Shown: positions 19,901 through 29,125 of the stretch, in pieces
How positions within the stretch are numbered: the first letter of the stretch is position 1
How the letters are laid out: every line of letters begins with the position of its first letter
Assembly (NCBI GenBank): GCA_021799535.1
Contig: JAJZAH010000003.1
Span: 62,001 to 126,000 of the forward strand
Reading direction: 5' to 3'
Length of the DNA stretch: 64,000 nt
Source: Nanobdellota archaeon
GTDB lineage: Archaea; Nanobdellota; Nanobdellia; Pacearchaeales; GW2011-AR1
Position numbers and translations under genes: made by a program
The notes under the pieces: model-generated
The model's database searches: none
What the model was told of the DNA's origin: nothing
The model's input: the letters and a program-made list of their open reading frames with translations, nothing else

Positions 19901-19989
19901 TTTACCACTCCTATTTTGTTCTTGGTATAAGCGGGAAGAGCTTGCCCTTTTTTGGAACTGTCGGACCTTCCGCCAGCGTTTCTTTCATA

Positions 19990-20115
19990 AGCGGGAGGAG
20001 GGAATCGAACCCTCGTTTTACGGATTTCGCGAGCCCGCTCGGAATTGCAAAGAGATTGCCCTTCGTAAACGTCGCTCACCACAACCGCACGTTCTGCCAC
20101 TGAACTACAGCCGCC
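19990..20115 (-). tRNA. tRNA-His(GTG), intron about 20025-20078
   Basis: D-arm GTTCAGTGGCAGAAC, anticodon stem TGCGG/CCGTA with GTG, T-arm GAGGGTTCGATTCCCTC; two acceptor mismatches. Confidence 0.75.
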
Positions 20116-20169
20116 ATCACAATTTAATCCACGAAAAAATGCTTTATAATATTTTTTAAAAGAGATAAA

Positions 20170-20208
20170 GTTGGCACTAGAGTAATCCGTTCTAGTGATG
20201 GGGACAAC
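20170..20208. other. Nested inverted-repeat hairpin in intergenic region
   Basis: GTTG-g-CACTAGA-gtaatccgt-TCTAGTG-atgggga-CAAC. Confidence 0.5.
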
Positions 20209-20280
20209 TCCGCGTATTTACCATACTTTTCACCAGATTGAGAACTTTTTAAGGCTTTTGCTAACAAAAGATCCACAAGG

Positions 20281-20324
20281 TTTAAATACTATATCGGATA
20301 TCAGATATCGGATAAACGATAAAG
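20281..20324 (+). promoter_or_regulatory. TATA promoter with repeated TATCGGATA/GATATC operator-like sequence before padR-like gene
   Basis: tttaaatactatatcggatatcagatatcggataaacgata. Confidence 0.55.
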
Positions 20325-20759
20325 ATGGAAAAAGACAGCATAAAAGACTGGAGCAGCTCGGCAAGATCTCATTGGAGGACGTCTTTTGGCAAAAAAGGGT
20401 GGCTAAGACCAATGGTTTTAGGAATCATCGAAAGAGAACCGATGAATGGTGTAGAACTCATAAATCGGATAAGTGAGATGAGCCATGGGTGGTGGAAACC
20501 TTCACCAGGATCGCTTTATCCTTTGCTCCAAGCGCTTTGCGAAGAGAAAATCCTTAAGAAAAGGGGTAATGGAAAATACGAGCTGACTGATAAATACAAA
20601 AAAGAGTTTGGGTCTAACGATGAGACTGAGAATATTCTCATAAATATTGAAAGTGAAATAACTTACCTTGAAGAGCTTTCACAGAGCGATAAAAAAGGAT
20701 TCGAAAGATACAAGAAAAAGATATCTGAACTTAAAGAGAAACTTTCTGGACTGAAATAA
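20325..20759 (+). CDS. PadR-family transcriptional regulator
   Basis: MVLGIIEREPMNGVELINRISEMSHGWWKPSPGSLYPLLQALCEEKILKKR. Confidence 0.9.
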   Translation: MEKDSIKDWSSSARSHWRTSFGKKGWLRPMVLGIIEREPMNGVELINRISEMSHGWWKPSPGSLYPLLQALCEEKILKKRGNGKYELTDKYKKEFGSNDETENILINIESEITYLEELSQSDKKGFERYKKKISELKEKLSGLK

Positions 20760-20760
20760 A

Positions 20761-21573
20761 ATGACACTTGAAAAAGAGAGAAATATAATAAAAGTAAAGA
20801 AACTCGTGAAAAAGTTCGGAGATTTCACGGCAGTCGACGGGGTATCTTTTGAAGTCAAAAAAGGGGAGATGTTCGCATTTCTTGGCCCAAACGGCGCAGG
20901 CAAGTCTACGACGATAAAGATGCTCACAACACTTCTTAACCCAACTTCCGGAGAGATAAGCATCGATGGGGTCAATCCCAGAAAGAACAAAAATAAAGCA
21001 AGGAAGACTTTTGGGATAGTCTTCCAGGATCCAAGCCTTGACGATGATCTGACTGCTTATGAAAATCTTGAATTTCACGCGGTTTTTTATGGGGTTCCTG
21101 AAAAAGAGAGAAAAGATAGGATTGAAAAGATGCTTAAATTTGTTGAATTGTGGGAAAGAAAAGATTCCCTCGTCAAAACTTTTTCTGGTGGGATGAAAAG
21201 AAGATTAGAAATCGCAAGAGGCCTCATACACCACCCAAAGATATTATTTCTTGATGAACCTACTGTCGGACTTGATCCTCAGACAAGGAATCACTTGTGG
21301 AAGTTCATAAAAGAGATGAATCGGGAAGAGAAGATGACGGTATTCCTGACAACGCATTATATGGAAGAGGCAGAGGATGTCGCTGATAGAATCGCCATAA
21401 TGGACCACGGAAAAATAATAGAAAGAGGAACAGCTGGGGAAATCAAAAAGAAAACAAAGTCAAAAAATCTGGAAGACGCCTTTTTGAAACTGACGGGACA
21501 TGCTATAAGAGATGAGAGTGCCTCAAGTCTTGATCATTTAAGGAGCCGTGCGAGAGCGTGGGGGAGAAGATGA
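20761..21573 (+). CDS. DrrA-type ABC transporter ATPase
   Basis: LGPNGAGKSTTIKML, FSGGMKRRLEIARGLIHHPKILFLDEPTVGLD. Confidence 0.94.
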   Translation: MTLEKERNIIKVKKLVKKFGDFTAVDGVSFEVKKGEMFAFLGPNGAGKSTTIKMLTTLLNPTSGEISIDGVNPRKNKNKARKTFGIVFQDPSLDDDLTAYENLEFHAVFYGVPEKERKDRIEKMLKFVELWERKDSLVKTFSGGMKRRLEIARGLIHHPKILFLDEPTVGLDPQTRNHLWKFIKEMNREEKMTVFLTTHYMEEAEDVADRIAIMDHGKIIERGTAGEIKKKTKSKNLEDAFLKLTGHAIRDESASSLDHLRSRARAWGRR

Positions 21574-22316
21574 ACAGTCCTGTTTATACAATGTGGCTCA
21601 GGCAGGTTAAGAAATACCTGCGTTCAAAGTCAAGAATCATAGGATCCCTCGGTCAACCAATACTTTTTTTGGTGGCATTGGGATTCGGACTTGGTACACT
21701 TTATAAGTTAGCAAACGGCGGAAACTTCATGGACTTTCTTGCTCCTGGAATAATAGCAATGAGCATACTTTTCACTTCCATGTTCACCGGAATTGAGGTC
21801 ATATGGGACAGGCAATTCGGATTTTTAAAAGAGACATTAGTCGCGCCAGTAACCAGATTCAAAATAATGTTCGGAAGGACTTTGGGAGGCGCGACAACAG
21901 GAATTTTCCAGGGGATACTTGTTTTAATAATCGCGACAATAATCGGATTCAGACCTGAACTTGCATTGATACCCGTCGCTCTTGTATTTATGGTATTAAT
22001 CGGACTTTTTTTTACATCACTAGGGACCGCAATAGCATCAAAACTCGAAGATATGCAAGGATTTAATTTAATAATGAATTTCCTTGTGATGCCTTTGTTT
22101 TTCCTTTCAGGAGCGCTTTTCCCGCTCCAGGATGCGCCGGGGTTCCTTAAGGTAATTTCATACTTTGACCCCCTAACTTATGGTGTAGATGGTCTCAGGG
22201 CGACGCTTGCAGGAGCCAGCCAATTCGGGATAGGGATTGATCTAGCAGTCTGTACAGTACTCACGTTGATAGTGCTGTTCATAGGTGCTAAGATGTTTTC
22301 GGATGTACAGATTTAA
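21570..22316 (+). CDS. ABC-2 type transporter permease (DrrB-like)
   Basis: MWLRQVKKYLRSKSRIIGSLGQPILFLVALG...; ATGA overlap with ATPase gene. Confidence 0.92.
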   Translation: MNSPVYTMWLRQVKKYLRSKSRIIGSLGQPILFLVALGFGLGTLYKLANGGNFMDFLAPGIIAMSILFTSMFTGIEVIWDRQFGFLKETLVAPVTRFKIMFGRTLGGATTGIFQGILVLIIATIIGFRPELALIPVALVFMVLIGLFFTSLGTAIASKLEDMQGFNLIMNFLVMPLFFLSGALFPLQDAPGFLKVISYFDPLTYGVDGLRATLAGASQFGIGIDLAVCTVLTLIVLFIGAKMFSDVQI

Positions 22317-23488
22317 GAGAACTTTTTCCTGGCTTTGGCCCCTTTTCGTACAAGTTCTTCCGCTTCCTCTTTGGAAAGATAGATTAAGTGGGACGTATCC
22401 CCATGAACAAAAGCATTTTCCTTATCTGCTATCATATCTAAAAGAGATGGTCCAACAGGAGGTATGTGACCATGTGATAAAAGTCCGGGATAATACGTGT
22501 TGAAAAACTCCTTTTCCAGTTCAGAATCAATATGACTTTTACCCGGATGCATGGTTAGAAGAAAAGAAAGGCCCGCAGTTACTATCCCGATTGCAGCTGC
22601 GCTAGATATCTTCTTAATTGGAGAGATAGGAACAGAGACGACATTATACTCCTTGGAGCCTTTTCCCGTATTAACGATGACAATATTAGAATCATCTTTT
22701 ATTCCACGCTCTTTTATTAATCTCTTGTTCACAATATAAAAAGCAGTCGAGCTTGATGGTTCTGTCTTGACATCATAGTGTTTGGACTCTCTCACTGCTT
22801 TGCGTTCCTCAGCAGGGGTCAGTTCATGGACTATATGACCTGAATTGATAGCTTCAAAAATTTCCTTTTTGAAATCTCCATATACATAAGGGGTGACAAG
22901 CTTGTCTGCAATGCTTTTTGAGGGCATCTTCCTAAAGAACAAATTTCCATCTTCTTCGTAAAGGCTATTTGTAAATACTCCGTTCGCGCCTTTTGGAACA
23001 AATCCTACAAGCTTTGTCGCCAAGCCTTTTTCTTTAATCTTTCTGTATATAGAAATGAAATTTTTACCGGATCCTATAGGTACAGAAACATAATCGGGAT
23101 TAGACTTAAGTATCTTCTCTGACTCCTCTCCGTAAGCTTTTGGAATAAAGTCAGTAACGTCAACAACTTTTCCATAATTCATCCCTGATTGCTTACCAAA
23201 CTTGGCAATATACTCTTCCCTTTCTCCTGCATCCCTTAGAATCCTACCATTTTCCATGGTAATTGCTCCTTGGGAACGCCTGCAAGATTCATTAATCAGA
23301 TTAATTAAATTGAGTTTCCTGCCGGATCTTTTTATGGCGTCTTTTAATTCCATAAGAAGATTTCCGGAACTTATCACTGCGATAGTATCTGCATTTTTGC
23401 TTAAAGCATAGCTAATATATTCATCGATCCCTGCTCTTTTATGGGTTGTGCCAAAGCGTTTGTTAAAATCATAAATTTTGACATCCAT
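22313..23488 (-). CDS. PLP-dependent fold-type II (threonine synthase-like) protein with C-terminal TM
   Basis: THKRAGIDEYISYALSKNADTIAVISSGNLL and VSVPIGSGKNFISIYRKIKEKG; TM AAAIGIVTAGLSFLLTM. Confidence 0.65.
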   Translation of the reverse strand: MDVKIYDFNKRFGTTHKRAGIDEYISYALSKNADTIAVISSGNLLMELKDAIKRSGRKLNLINLINESCRRSQGAITMENGRILRDAGEREEYIAKFGKQSGMNYGKVVDVTDFIPKAYGEESEKILKSNPDYVSVPIGSGKNFISIYRKIKEKGLATKLVGFVPKGANGVFTNSLYEEDGNLFFRKMPSKSIADKLVTPYVYGDFKKEIFEAINSGHIVHELTPAEERKAVRESKHYDVKTEPSSSTAFYIVNKRLIKERGIKDDSNIVIVNTGKGSKEYNVVSVPISPIKKISSAAAIGIVTAGLSFLLTMHPGKSHIDSELEKEFFNTYYPGLLSHGHIPPVGPSLLDMIADKENAFVHGDTSHLIYLSKEEAEELVRKGAKARKKFS

Positions 23489-23545
23489 AAAATCAGACAG
23501 ACAAAGCAGTTTATAAATCTTATTATTGTTGTCCTTGTTTAGTAA

Positions 23546-24115
23546 CTAATTAATTTTCACAAAATTCTCAATTACTTCATGATTATAAACCTCAGGATGG
23601 AATAAGACCCCATAAATCCCTTTCGACCTGTGCTTTATCGCTTGTATACCTTTGTTGGATTTGGCATAAACTTCAAAATTTTTTCCGACCTTTCTAACTC
23701 CAAGTTGATGAAGAGAATAAACTTTGTGTTTCCCCTTACTTATACCCAAAAAATCTTTTTCGAAATTCACGGAATTAGCGCCTATCTCTACTTTATCTTT
23801 TACTTTTTTACCGTCCCCTTCAATCTTCCCTCCGAATTCATGCACAATAATCTCCATACCAGCGCATATCCCAAGAACGGGTTTTTCACAATCTTTCAGC
23901 CATGAAAATTTATCCATGTGATTGAAGTAATCGAAATCCATAAGAGATGTGCCGGATAATAGCACCTTGTCTGCCTTTTCTAGATCAGTTTTGGCTACTT
24001 CTATATAATTTTTCACAGAACATTTTTCCCCTAATGAAGAAACAACCTTCTCAATCGGTTTAACGAACTCAAGGTCGTGGAGTTTCTCTTTGCAAAGTGA
24101 AATTATAAGAATCAT
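23546..24115 (-). CDS. Class I glutamine amidotransferase-like protein
   Basis: PVLGICAGMEIIVHEFGG, HQLGV, GVLFHPEVYNHE. Confidence 0.88.
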   Translation of the reverse strand: MILIISLCKEKLHDLEFVKPIEKVVSSLGEKCSVKNYIEVAKTDLEKADKVLLSGTSLMDFDYFNHMDKFSWLKDCEKPVLGICAGMEIIVHEFGGKIEGDGKKVKDKVEIGANSVNFEKDFLGISKGKHKVYSLHQLGVRKVGKNFEVYAKSNKGIQAIKHRSKGIYGVLFHPEVYNHEVIENFVKIN

Positions 24116-24861
24116 TTTATCTCCAATCCAACAGGACAATGATCTGAACCCATCACCTTGTTCAGAATGAAGGAACTCTTCACCTTTTTTATGAAATTTC
24201 TCGATACAAGGAAATAATCTATCCTCCAGCCAATGTTCTTTAAACGCATATTTCTCCAAGGCTGCCAGTAAGTGTACCGGCCAGGGGATCTGTCAAACTC
24301 GCGAAATGCGTCGACAAAGCCGTTGTCAAAGTATTTTTGGATCCCATCTATTTCATACTGCATATAACCAGCTGTTTTATTGTAATTCAGCTTGGGGTTT
24401 GCCAGGTCTATATCTTTGTGTGCAACATTAAAATCACCACAAAGCACCACAGGTTTTTTCCTTTCAAGGGATTTGATGAACATTAAAAAGTTTTTGTCCC
24501 ATTTTTTCCTTATGCTAAGCCTGGGCAAGCCTCTGCCTGAATTCGGGACGTAAACATTTACTAGATAGAATAGCTCAAACTCTATTACAAGAACCCTCCC
24601 TTCATCATCTAAAAAGCCTGTTTTCCGGGCCATAGATAAAGGCTCCAACTTCGAGAAAATTGCCGTTCCAGAATAACCTTTTTTCCTCGCTGGATTCCAG
24701 TATTTGTAAGGGTAATCATCCATCCCTATATCAATCTGATCTGGACTTGCTCTCGCTTCCTGGATGCATATTATGTCTGGATTTTCAGATCTTATAAAAT
24801 CAAGAAATCCTTTTTTCACAATTGCTCTTATACCATTGACATTCCATGAAATAATTCTCAT
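24112..24861 (-). CDS. xthA: Exonuclease III-type AP endonuclease
   Basis: ISWNVNGIRA, ICIQEARA, GDFNVAHKDIDLANP, GSDHCPVGLEI. Confidence 0.95.
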   Translation of the reverse strand: MRIISWNVNGIRAIVKKGFLDFIRSENPDIICIQEARASPDQIDIGMDDYPYKYWNPARKKGYSGTAIFSKLEPLSMARKTGFLDDEGRVLVIEFELFYLVNVYVPNSGRGLPRLSIRKKWDKNFLMFIKSLERKKPVVLCGDFNVAHKDIDLANPKLNYNKTAGYMQYEIDGIQKYFDNGFVDAFREFDRSPGRYTYWQPWRNMRLKNIGWRIDYFLVSRNFIKKVKSSFILNKVMGSDHCPVGLEIK

Positions 24862-25529
24862 TTTAGTTTGATCTCACCGCGAAAAGCATTCTCACCTTCC
24901 TTGATTATCTTTCCCCCACAAAATTTCAGGCTTCTTGAATACAGCGGGCAATTGATGACAAAAGTCTCAAATTCCCCGCCTTCCCCTGCAGGATGAATTT
25001 TATATTTTTTATTCAAAACATCCATTTCAGCAATGAATTTTTTGTCTATTTTCCTGAAAATCCACTTATTATCCAAAGGATAGGCAAAAACTCCCGTCAG
25101 GATCACTTCAAATTTGTTATCAAGAAGCTCAGCTAAGTACGCATTCCCATCTTTTTGCCAAAGGGGGTTGAAACATTCCAGCCCGGCTTCGTCACAAATT
25201 TTCTGAACTCTTGAAGCCTGGTAGACTGAACCTATCGCCCCTGTCACAATACCTCCTATTTTATACTTCTCCTTCGCAGATTTTATCGCAGTCTCAAGGT
25301 CTTTTAATTCATCTTCTTTCCTTCCTTCGGTCTCCCGGATAACTAAAGGTAAACCCATAACTTTGGCCTGGAATTTTGTTTTTCTTATTGAAGGTGTATG
25401 AAACATGAAACTTTCTTTATTTTTTGAATAAACTGAAATGAGGCATGAAAGCTCATAACCCATGGTTTTGGCAACGTAAGCTGAATAAACAGAATCTTTT
25501 CCGCCAGAAAAAAGGACTCCCAGTCTCAT
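24858..25529 (-). CDS. dph6: Diphthine--ammonia ligase-like PP-loop ATPase
   Basis: LFSGGKDSVYSAYVAK, GGIVTGAIGSVYQASRVQKICDEAGLECFNPLW, HPAGEGGEFETFV. Confidence 0.92.
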   Translation of the reverse strand: MRLGVLFSGGKDSVYSAYVAKTMGYELSCLISVYSKNKESFMFHTPSIRKTKFQAKVMGLPLVIRETEGRKEDELKDLETAIKSAKEKYKIGGIVTGAIGSVYQASRVQKICDEAGLECFNPLWQKDGNAYLAELLDNKFEVILTGVFAYPLDNKWIFRKIDKKFIAEMDVLNKKYKIHPAGEGGEFETFVINCPLYSRSLKFCGGKIIKEGENAFRGEIKLK

Positions 25530-25553
25530 GAATAATCAAAAACATGAAGGTTT

Positions 25554-25802
25554 TTATTTTTTTGGAAAATACTTTCCGTAAACATAAGTGGTTCCGTCAA
25601 GGTAAGAGGAATCGATGCTCATTGGGCTATCCTGAAAAGTATATTTCTCAAGCTTCCCCAATTTGGGCTCATGAGAAACATTCCGGTTTTTGTAATCATA
25701 AGTTCTCGCATCATAATTCGCACAGGTTCCCAAGGTCATAGCTGTAAGAGCAACGGCAAAAACAAGGTATTTGACAGCCCGATCTATTTTATCTTTTTTC
25801 AT
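25554..25802 (-). CDS. Hypothetical small exported protein
   Basis: 82 aa with N-terminal hydrophobic segment. Confidence 0.5.
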   Translation of the reverse strand: MKKDKIDRAVKYLVFAVALTAMTLGTCANYDARTYDYKNRNVSHEPKLGKLEKYTFQDSPMSIDSSYLDGTTYVYGKYFPKK

Positions 25803-25845
25803 CCAATTACAAAAACCCCCATTTTTATAAAGATTCCTGAGCTCA

Positions 25846-26724
25846 CTAATTCTGGCTTTCCTCTGCGGCCACGTCTTCGGAGGGCTCGAACTCGTCAGTT
25901 AATAACTCTCCTTCTTCAAGGGTTTCCTCGCTCCAGTCACCGCTTTTCAGGTCTGCATAAGGGTCTGGGTTTTCTTTAAGAAATACTTTTTTAAGCCAAA
26001 TGTAGATTTCATCAAAATGTTTCTCCTGCTCAAGCCACACTTCTCCGTTGTTTTCAAGTTGGATCACCGGAAAAAATGAGAGTGCCCTCTCCTCCTTCTC
26101 TTTCCCCACTATCTCCGTATAAGGTACCTTTTTTTCCTCTTTGTTTGAGTCAAAATATCCCCTGATTTTCTCATGAATCCCTTTCATTTTGTTGATTATA
26201 CTGTATTTCCTCTTTGGAAGGCTTATTCCACTCTCCCGCAGCGCATTGTTATCCACAATCGCTTTTTTTATCCTCCTGTTTTCAGTTATTATCGCTTTGT
26301 TCAGAGATTCTATGAGTTCATTCAGAGTTACTTTTCTGAACCTTGGGACCGGGCTTCTAAGAACCAGTTCAGGAATCTCTTCTTCAAGTTCTATCCTCTC
26401 CATCTCTTTTGGTTTTTTCTCCTCTTTTTCACCAAAAAGGATGCTGTCTATGCTCTTCATGTAACGGCTAAGAAGGAGTTCGGATTTTATCCTAAGGAGA
26501 AGTGCAGCAGCCAAAAGCACTTTGCTTGAGATGAAAAAATCGGTCTCTTCATACTGCTGAATCCTCAGCAAAAAGCCTTCCGCAAGCCGCCCAATATCTA
26601 TATCCCACGGGTCAAGCTGCTCTGTATTGATCAGATCGTATATGATTTCTTTCCACCCTATCTCACGATTAAACAAAAGATCCTCAACCTCTTTCTGACT
26701 AACCGTCGACTTCACCCCGTCCAT
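25846..26724 (-). CDS. scpA: Segregation and condensation protein A
   Basis: LINTEQLDPWDIDIGRLAEGFL... and kleisin-type layout. Confidence 0.9.
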   Translation of the reverse strand: MDGVKSTVSQKEVEDLLFNREIGWKEIIYDLINTEQLDPWDIDIGRLAEGFLLRIQQYEETDFFISSKVLLAAALLLRIKSELLLSRYMKSIDSILFGEKEEKKPKEMERIELEEEIPELVLRSPVPRFRKVTLNELIESLNKAIITENRRIKKAIVDNNALRESGISLPKRKYSIINKMKGIHEKIRGYFDSNKEEKKVPYTEIVGKEKEERALSFFPVIQLENNGEVWLEQEKHFDEIYIWLKKVFLKENPDPYADLKSGDWSEETLEEGELLTDEFEPSEDVAAEESQN

Positions 26725-26840
26725 TTTTTGAAAAAGCTTCCAAGTTTTATAAATTTATTATATGAAAAGAGGAACGCCATGTCATTTTTAAAGAGTAACA
26801 TAATCGAAAGGTTTATATAGGGGAGTGACTACCAATTACT

Positions 26841-26915
26841 ATCACCTCTTTTTACCCAGGAGAGGACGCAAGTCATACTATTTGATTTGGCTTGAAGAAT
26901 CTCCTAGGTTTTTAT
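26841..26915 (+). ncRNA. Candidate structured small RNA
   Basis: CGAAAGGTTTATATAG promoter at about 26804-26820; stem CCAGGAGA...CAAGTC...GGCTTG...TCTCCTAGG then TTTTT; no ORF; between two minus-strand genes. Confidence 0.5.
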
Positions 26916-26934
26916 ACCAAGCCGGGGAGAACTC

Positions 26935-27408
26935 TCAGATTTTTCCTTTTACCAGTTTTTTGTAATCCCAGATTATGAAAGATATCACTATAAAATCGAT
27001 AATTGTAAGCAAGATGTAGAAAACTGAGTAAATTAACACCACAAGATAAATTTGATATATCAAAAAGGCTATCAGTATCCAAACTGCCAAAGGGTAAACC
27101 CAAACTTTTCTCTCGAGAAGCCCTGCAACTAAACCAAGCTTGATTATGCCATGCAATATGAGGAAGGCGGCCCAAAAATAATCTACCCCCTGAGGCATTG
27201 AAGAAAAAGTGTGTATAAGCGCATTCGCAAGCAGATCTTTGGGATCTTCAACAAGTTCATGCGAAAAAACTGCATTAAGGAGGCCAAGGATAGAACTAAG
27301 GGGAAAAAAGAGAAGGAACATTCCTGAAAACAGTTCAAAAAGACCATCAGCCCCTTTCAGAAAAAGGCTGTACTCATATGCAAGTCTGAATAGTTTCTTG
27401 AAATCCAT
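26935..27408 (-). CDS. DUF2127-like membrane protein
   Basis: LKGADGLFELFSGMFLLF...ALIHTFSSMPQGVDYFWAAFLILHGIIKLGLV. Confidence 0.8.
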   Translation of the reverse strand: MDFKKLFRLAYEYSLFLKGADGLFELFSGMFLLFFPLSSILGLLNAVFSHELVEDPKDLLANALIHTFSSMPQGVDYFWAAFLILHGIIKLGLVAGLLERKVWVYPLAVWILIAFLIYQIYLVVLIYSVFYILLTIIDFIVISFIIWDYKKLVKGKI

Positions 27409-27468
27409 GCAACTAAAAGGAACCCACGATTTTAAAAGTTATGAAAAGTATTTATACTTAAAGGGCTT

Positions 27469-27762
27469 TTGAAATGTGTGAAAAACGTCGAATTGCTGGT
27501 AATTGATATCAACGGACATTTCACTTTCCTTGAAAGATTCGATTTAATCGGACTTGATGTGAACCCTGTGATAAAATACTGCTTCTCAGGAGATCACGCA
27601 AAAAGTGAGGGCGAAATAAAAGATGAAATAGAAAAGATATTATTTGAAAAATACCTTAAGTGTGACAAAAGTTTCGACACGAACTTCATGTATAATCAGA
27701 TGACTGGAAATGTAGAAAAGGCAAAAGTGGAGTTTATTTATGATTCTCGGCGCTTCCGATGA
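27469..27762 (+). CDS. Hypothetical protein
   Basis: 97-aa ORF overlapping the 3' end of eS31. Confidence 0.5.
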   Translation: MKCVKNVELLVIDINGHFTFLERFDLIGLDVNPVIKYCFSGDHAKSEGEIKDEIEKILFEKYLKCDKSFDTNFMYNQMTGNVEKAKVEFIYDSRRFR

Positions 27763-27955
27763 ACTCAGCGTAATGGCACTTTCCGCAGTAAAGTCGGTCC
27801 TTTGATTTCATAAGGAAAACACCAGGCCCGCATCTCGGACAAAACCTTTCCTTTTTCAGGGAGCTTCCCTCAACTTTGTATTTTGAATATTTCTTTGAAG
27901 TTGGCTTATTTTTGTGAGGTTTCTTTCCTTTCTTTACAATTTTCTTCTTTCCCAT
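27734..27955 (-). CDS. rps27ae: Ribosomal protein eS31 (S27ae)
   Basis: [28 protein letters not shown]. Confidence 0.93.
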   Translation of the reverse strand: MGKKKIVKKGKKPHKNKPTSKKYSKYKVEGSSLKKERFCPRCGPGVFLMKSKDRLYCGKCHYAEFIGSAENHK

Positions 27956-28275
27956 TATTGAGCACCCCCCTCAGAAATCTTCTTTGTTTCAGCTTCTTTC
28001 TTCTCTTTTTCCTTTTCTTTTTTTGTCTTTCTCACAACCCTGTCAAACTCCGCTTTGGAAGAATAAACATCAGCCAAGACCTCGAAAACCCGGTTTCCGA
28101 ATTTTCCCACAATTCTATTCGTCCTGACAAGCTCAGGTTTGATTGAAAAATTCTCAAAGAGCAGTTTTTTCACTTCATCATGACTTGGAACGATTTCTGA
28201 CTTTATCTCGAACTTCATCTCTTTCCTTGAAAAAAGAGGATTCTCATTTTCTGATATCAACTTTATCTCTGTCAT
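27955..28275 (-). CDS. rps24e: Ribosomal protein eS24
   Basis: [14 protein letters not shown]...[15 protein letters not shown]; position after spt4. Confidence 0.9.
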   Translation of the reverse strand: MTEIKLISENENPLFSRKEMKFEIKSEIVPSHDEVKKLLFENFSIKPELVRTNRIVGKFGNRVFEVLADVYSSKAEFDRVVRKTKKEKEKEKKEAETKKISEGGAQ

Positions 28276-28466
28276 CTTGTCTTTATCGCAAACTCGCCGT
28301 TTGAATTTAACCCTATATTCTTTGCAATCTCCGACTTTTCACTGTTGAGGACGAAAATTTTTCCCTTGTAAGAATCTGTAAACTCCTTGGACCCGCAGTT
28401 TGGGCATTTGTCGCCTTCATAAATTGTCTTGCAGATTTTACATGCCTTATCTTTCACTTTTGCCAT
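28272..28466 (-). CDS. spt4: Transcription elongation factor Spt4 (RpoE'')
   Basis: KACKICKTIYEGDKCPNCGSKEFTDSYKGKIFVLNSEKSEIAKNIGL. Confidence 0.93.
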   Translation of the reverse strand: MAKVKDKACKICKTIYEGDKCPNCGSKEFTDSYKGKIFVLNSEKSEIAKNIGLNSNGEFAIKTR

Positions 28467-29077
28467 TATTTCTTCTTAGCTCCTTTTCCTTTTGACTCTT
28501 TCCCCGATTCTTTCCTGGCTACTTTTTTTTCTTCAGCTTCTTTTTTTGCTTTGTCTTCTTTCACCCATTCAATCTTTCCAAGACCCGGTTGCCTCATTGT
28601 AAGGCCGACTTTTGGCTCATCGCCTTTATGGGAGATAGCAACAATTCTCGCAATGCACAGATCTCCTTCTTTCAGAGCTCTTCCGCTTGATTTGCCAGAG
28701 AGACTTCCTGAATCACTGAAACTGACATAATCGTCCATAGTCTGGCTTATGTGAATCATTCCTTTCATGACCCCAAGGTCGATAAAGGCACCGAAATTTG
28801 TTATTTCCGCTATTCTCCCGTAAACCAATTCCTGCAGTTCAGGTTTCCAGACAAGAAGCTCAAAAGTGCATTTGTAATATGCAGCACCATCACCAGGGAT
28901 TATAACCCCCTTGCCCACATTTATCACTTTCACAACTGCAACGACTTTTCCAAGCTCTTTTTCATAGTAATCCTTGTAAGTCTCTTCAAGCTGCTGCTCG
29001 ATGGACTCCGAAGTAGGCAAGCCAAACAGCTTCGGGTCAACTCTTACATAATCTTCAACTTCAGACAAATAAAACAT
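28466..29077 (-). CDS. rpo7: RNA polymerase subunit Rpo7 (RpoE')
   Basis: DYVRVDPKLFG, GKGVIIPGDGAAYYKCTFELLVWKPELQELVYGRIAEITNFGAFIDLG (S1 domain). Confidence 0.95.
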   Translation of the reverse strand: MFYLSEVEDYVRVDPKLFGLPTSESIEQQLEETYKDYYEKELGKVVAVVKVINVGKGVIIPGDGAAYYKCTFELLVWKPELQELVYGRIAEITNFGAFIDLGVMKGMIHISQTMDDYVSFSDSGSLSGKSSGRALKEGDLCIARIVAISHKGDEPKVGLTMRQPGLGKIEWVKEDKAKKEAEEKKVARKESGKESKGKGAKKK

Positions 29078-29125
29078 CTTTAATCGGAATTTAAAGCAAA
29101 AATTGGTTTTTAAAGATTGTGATTT

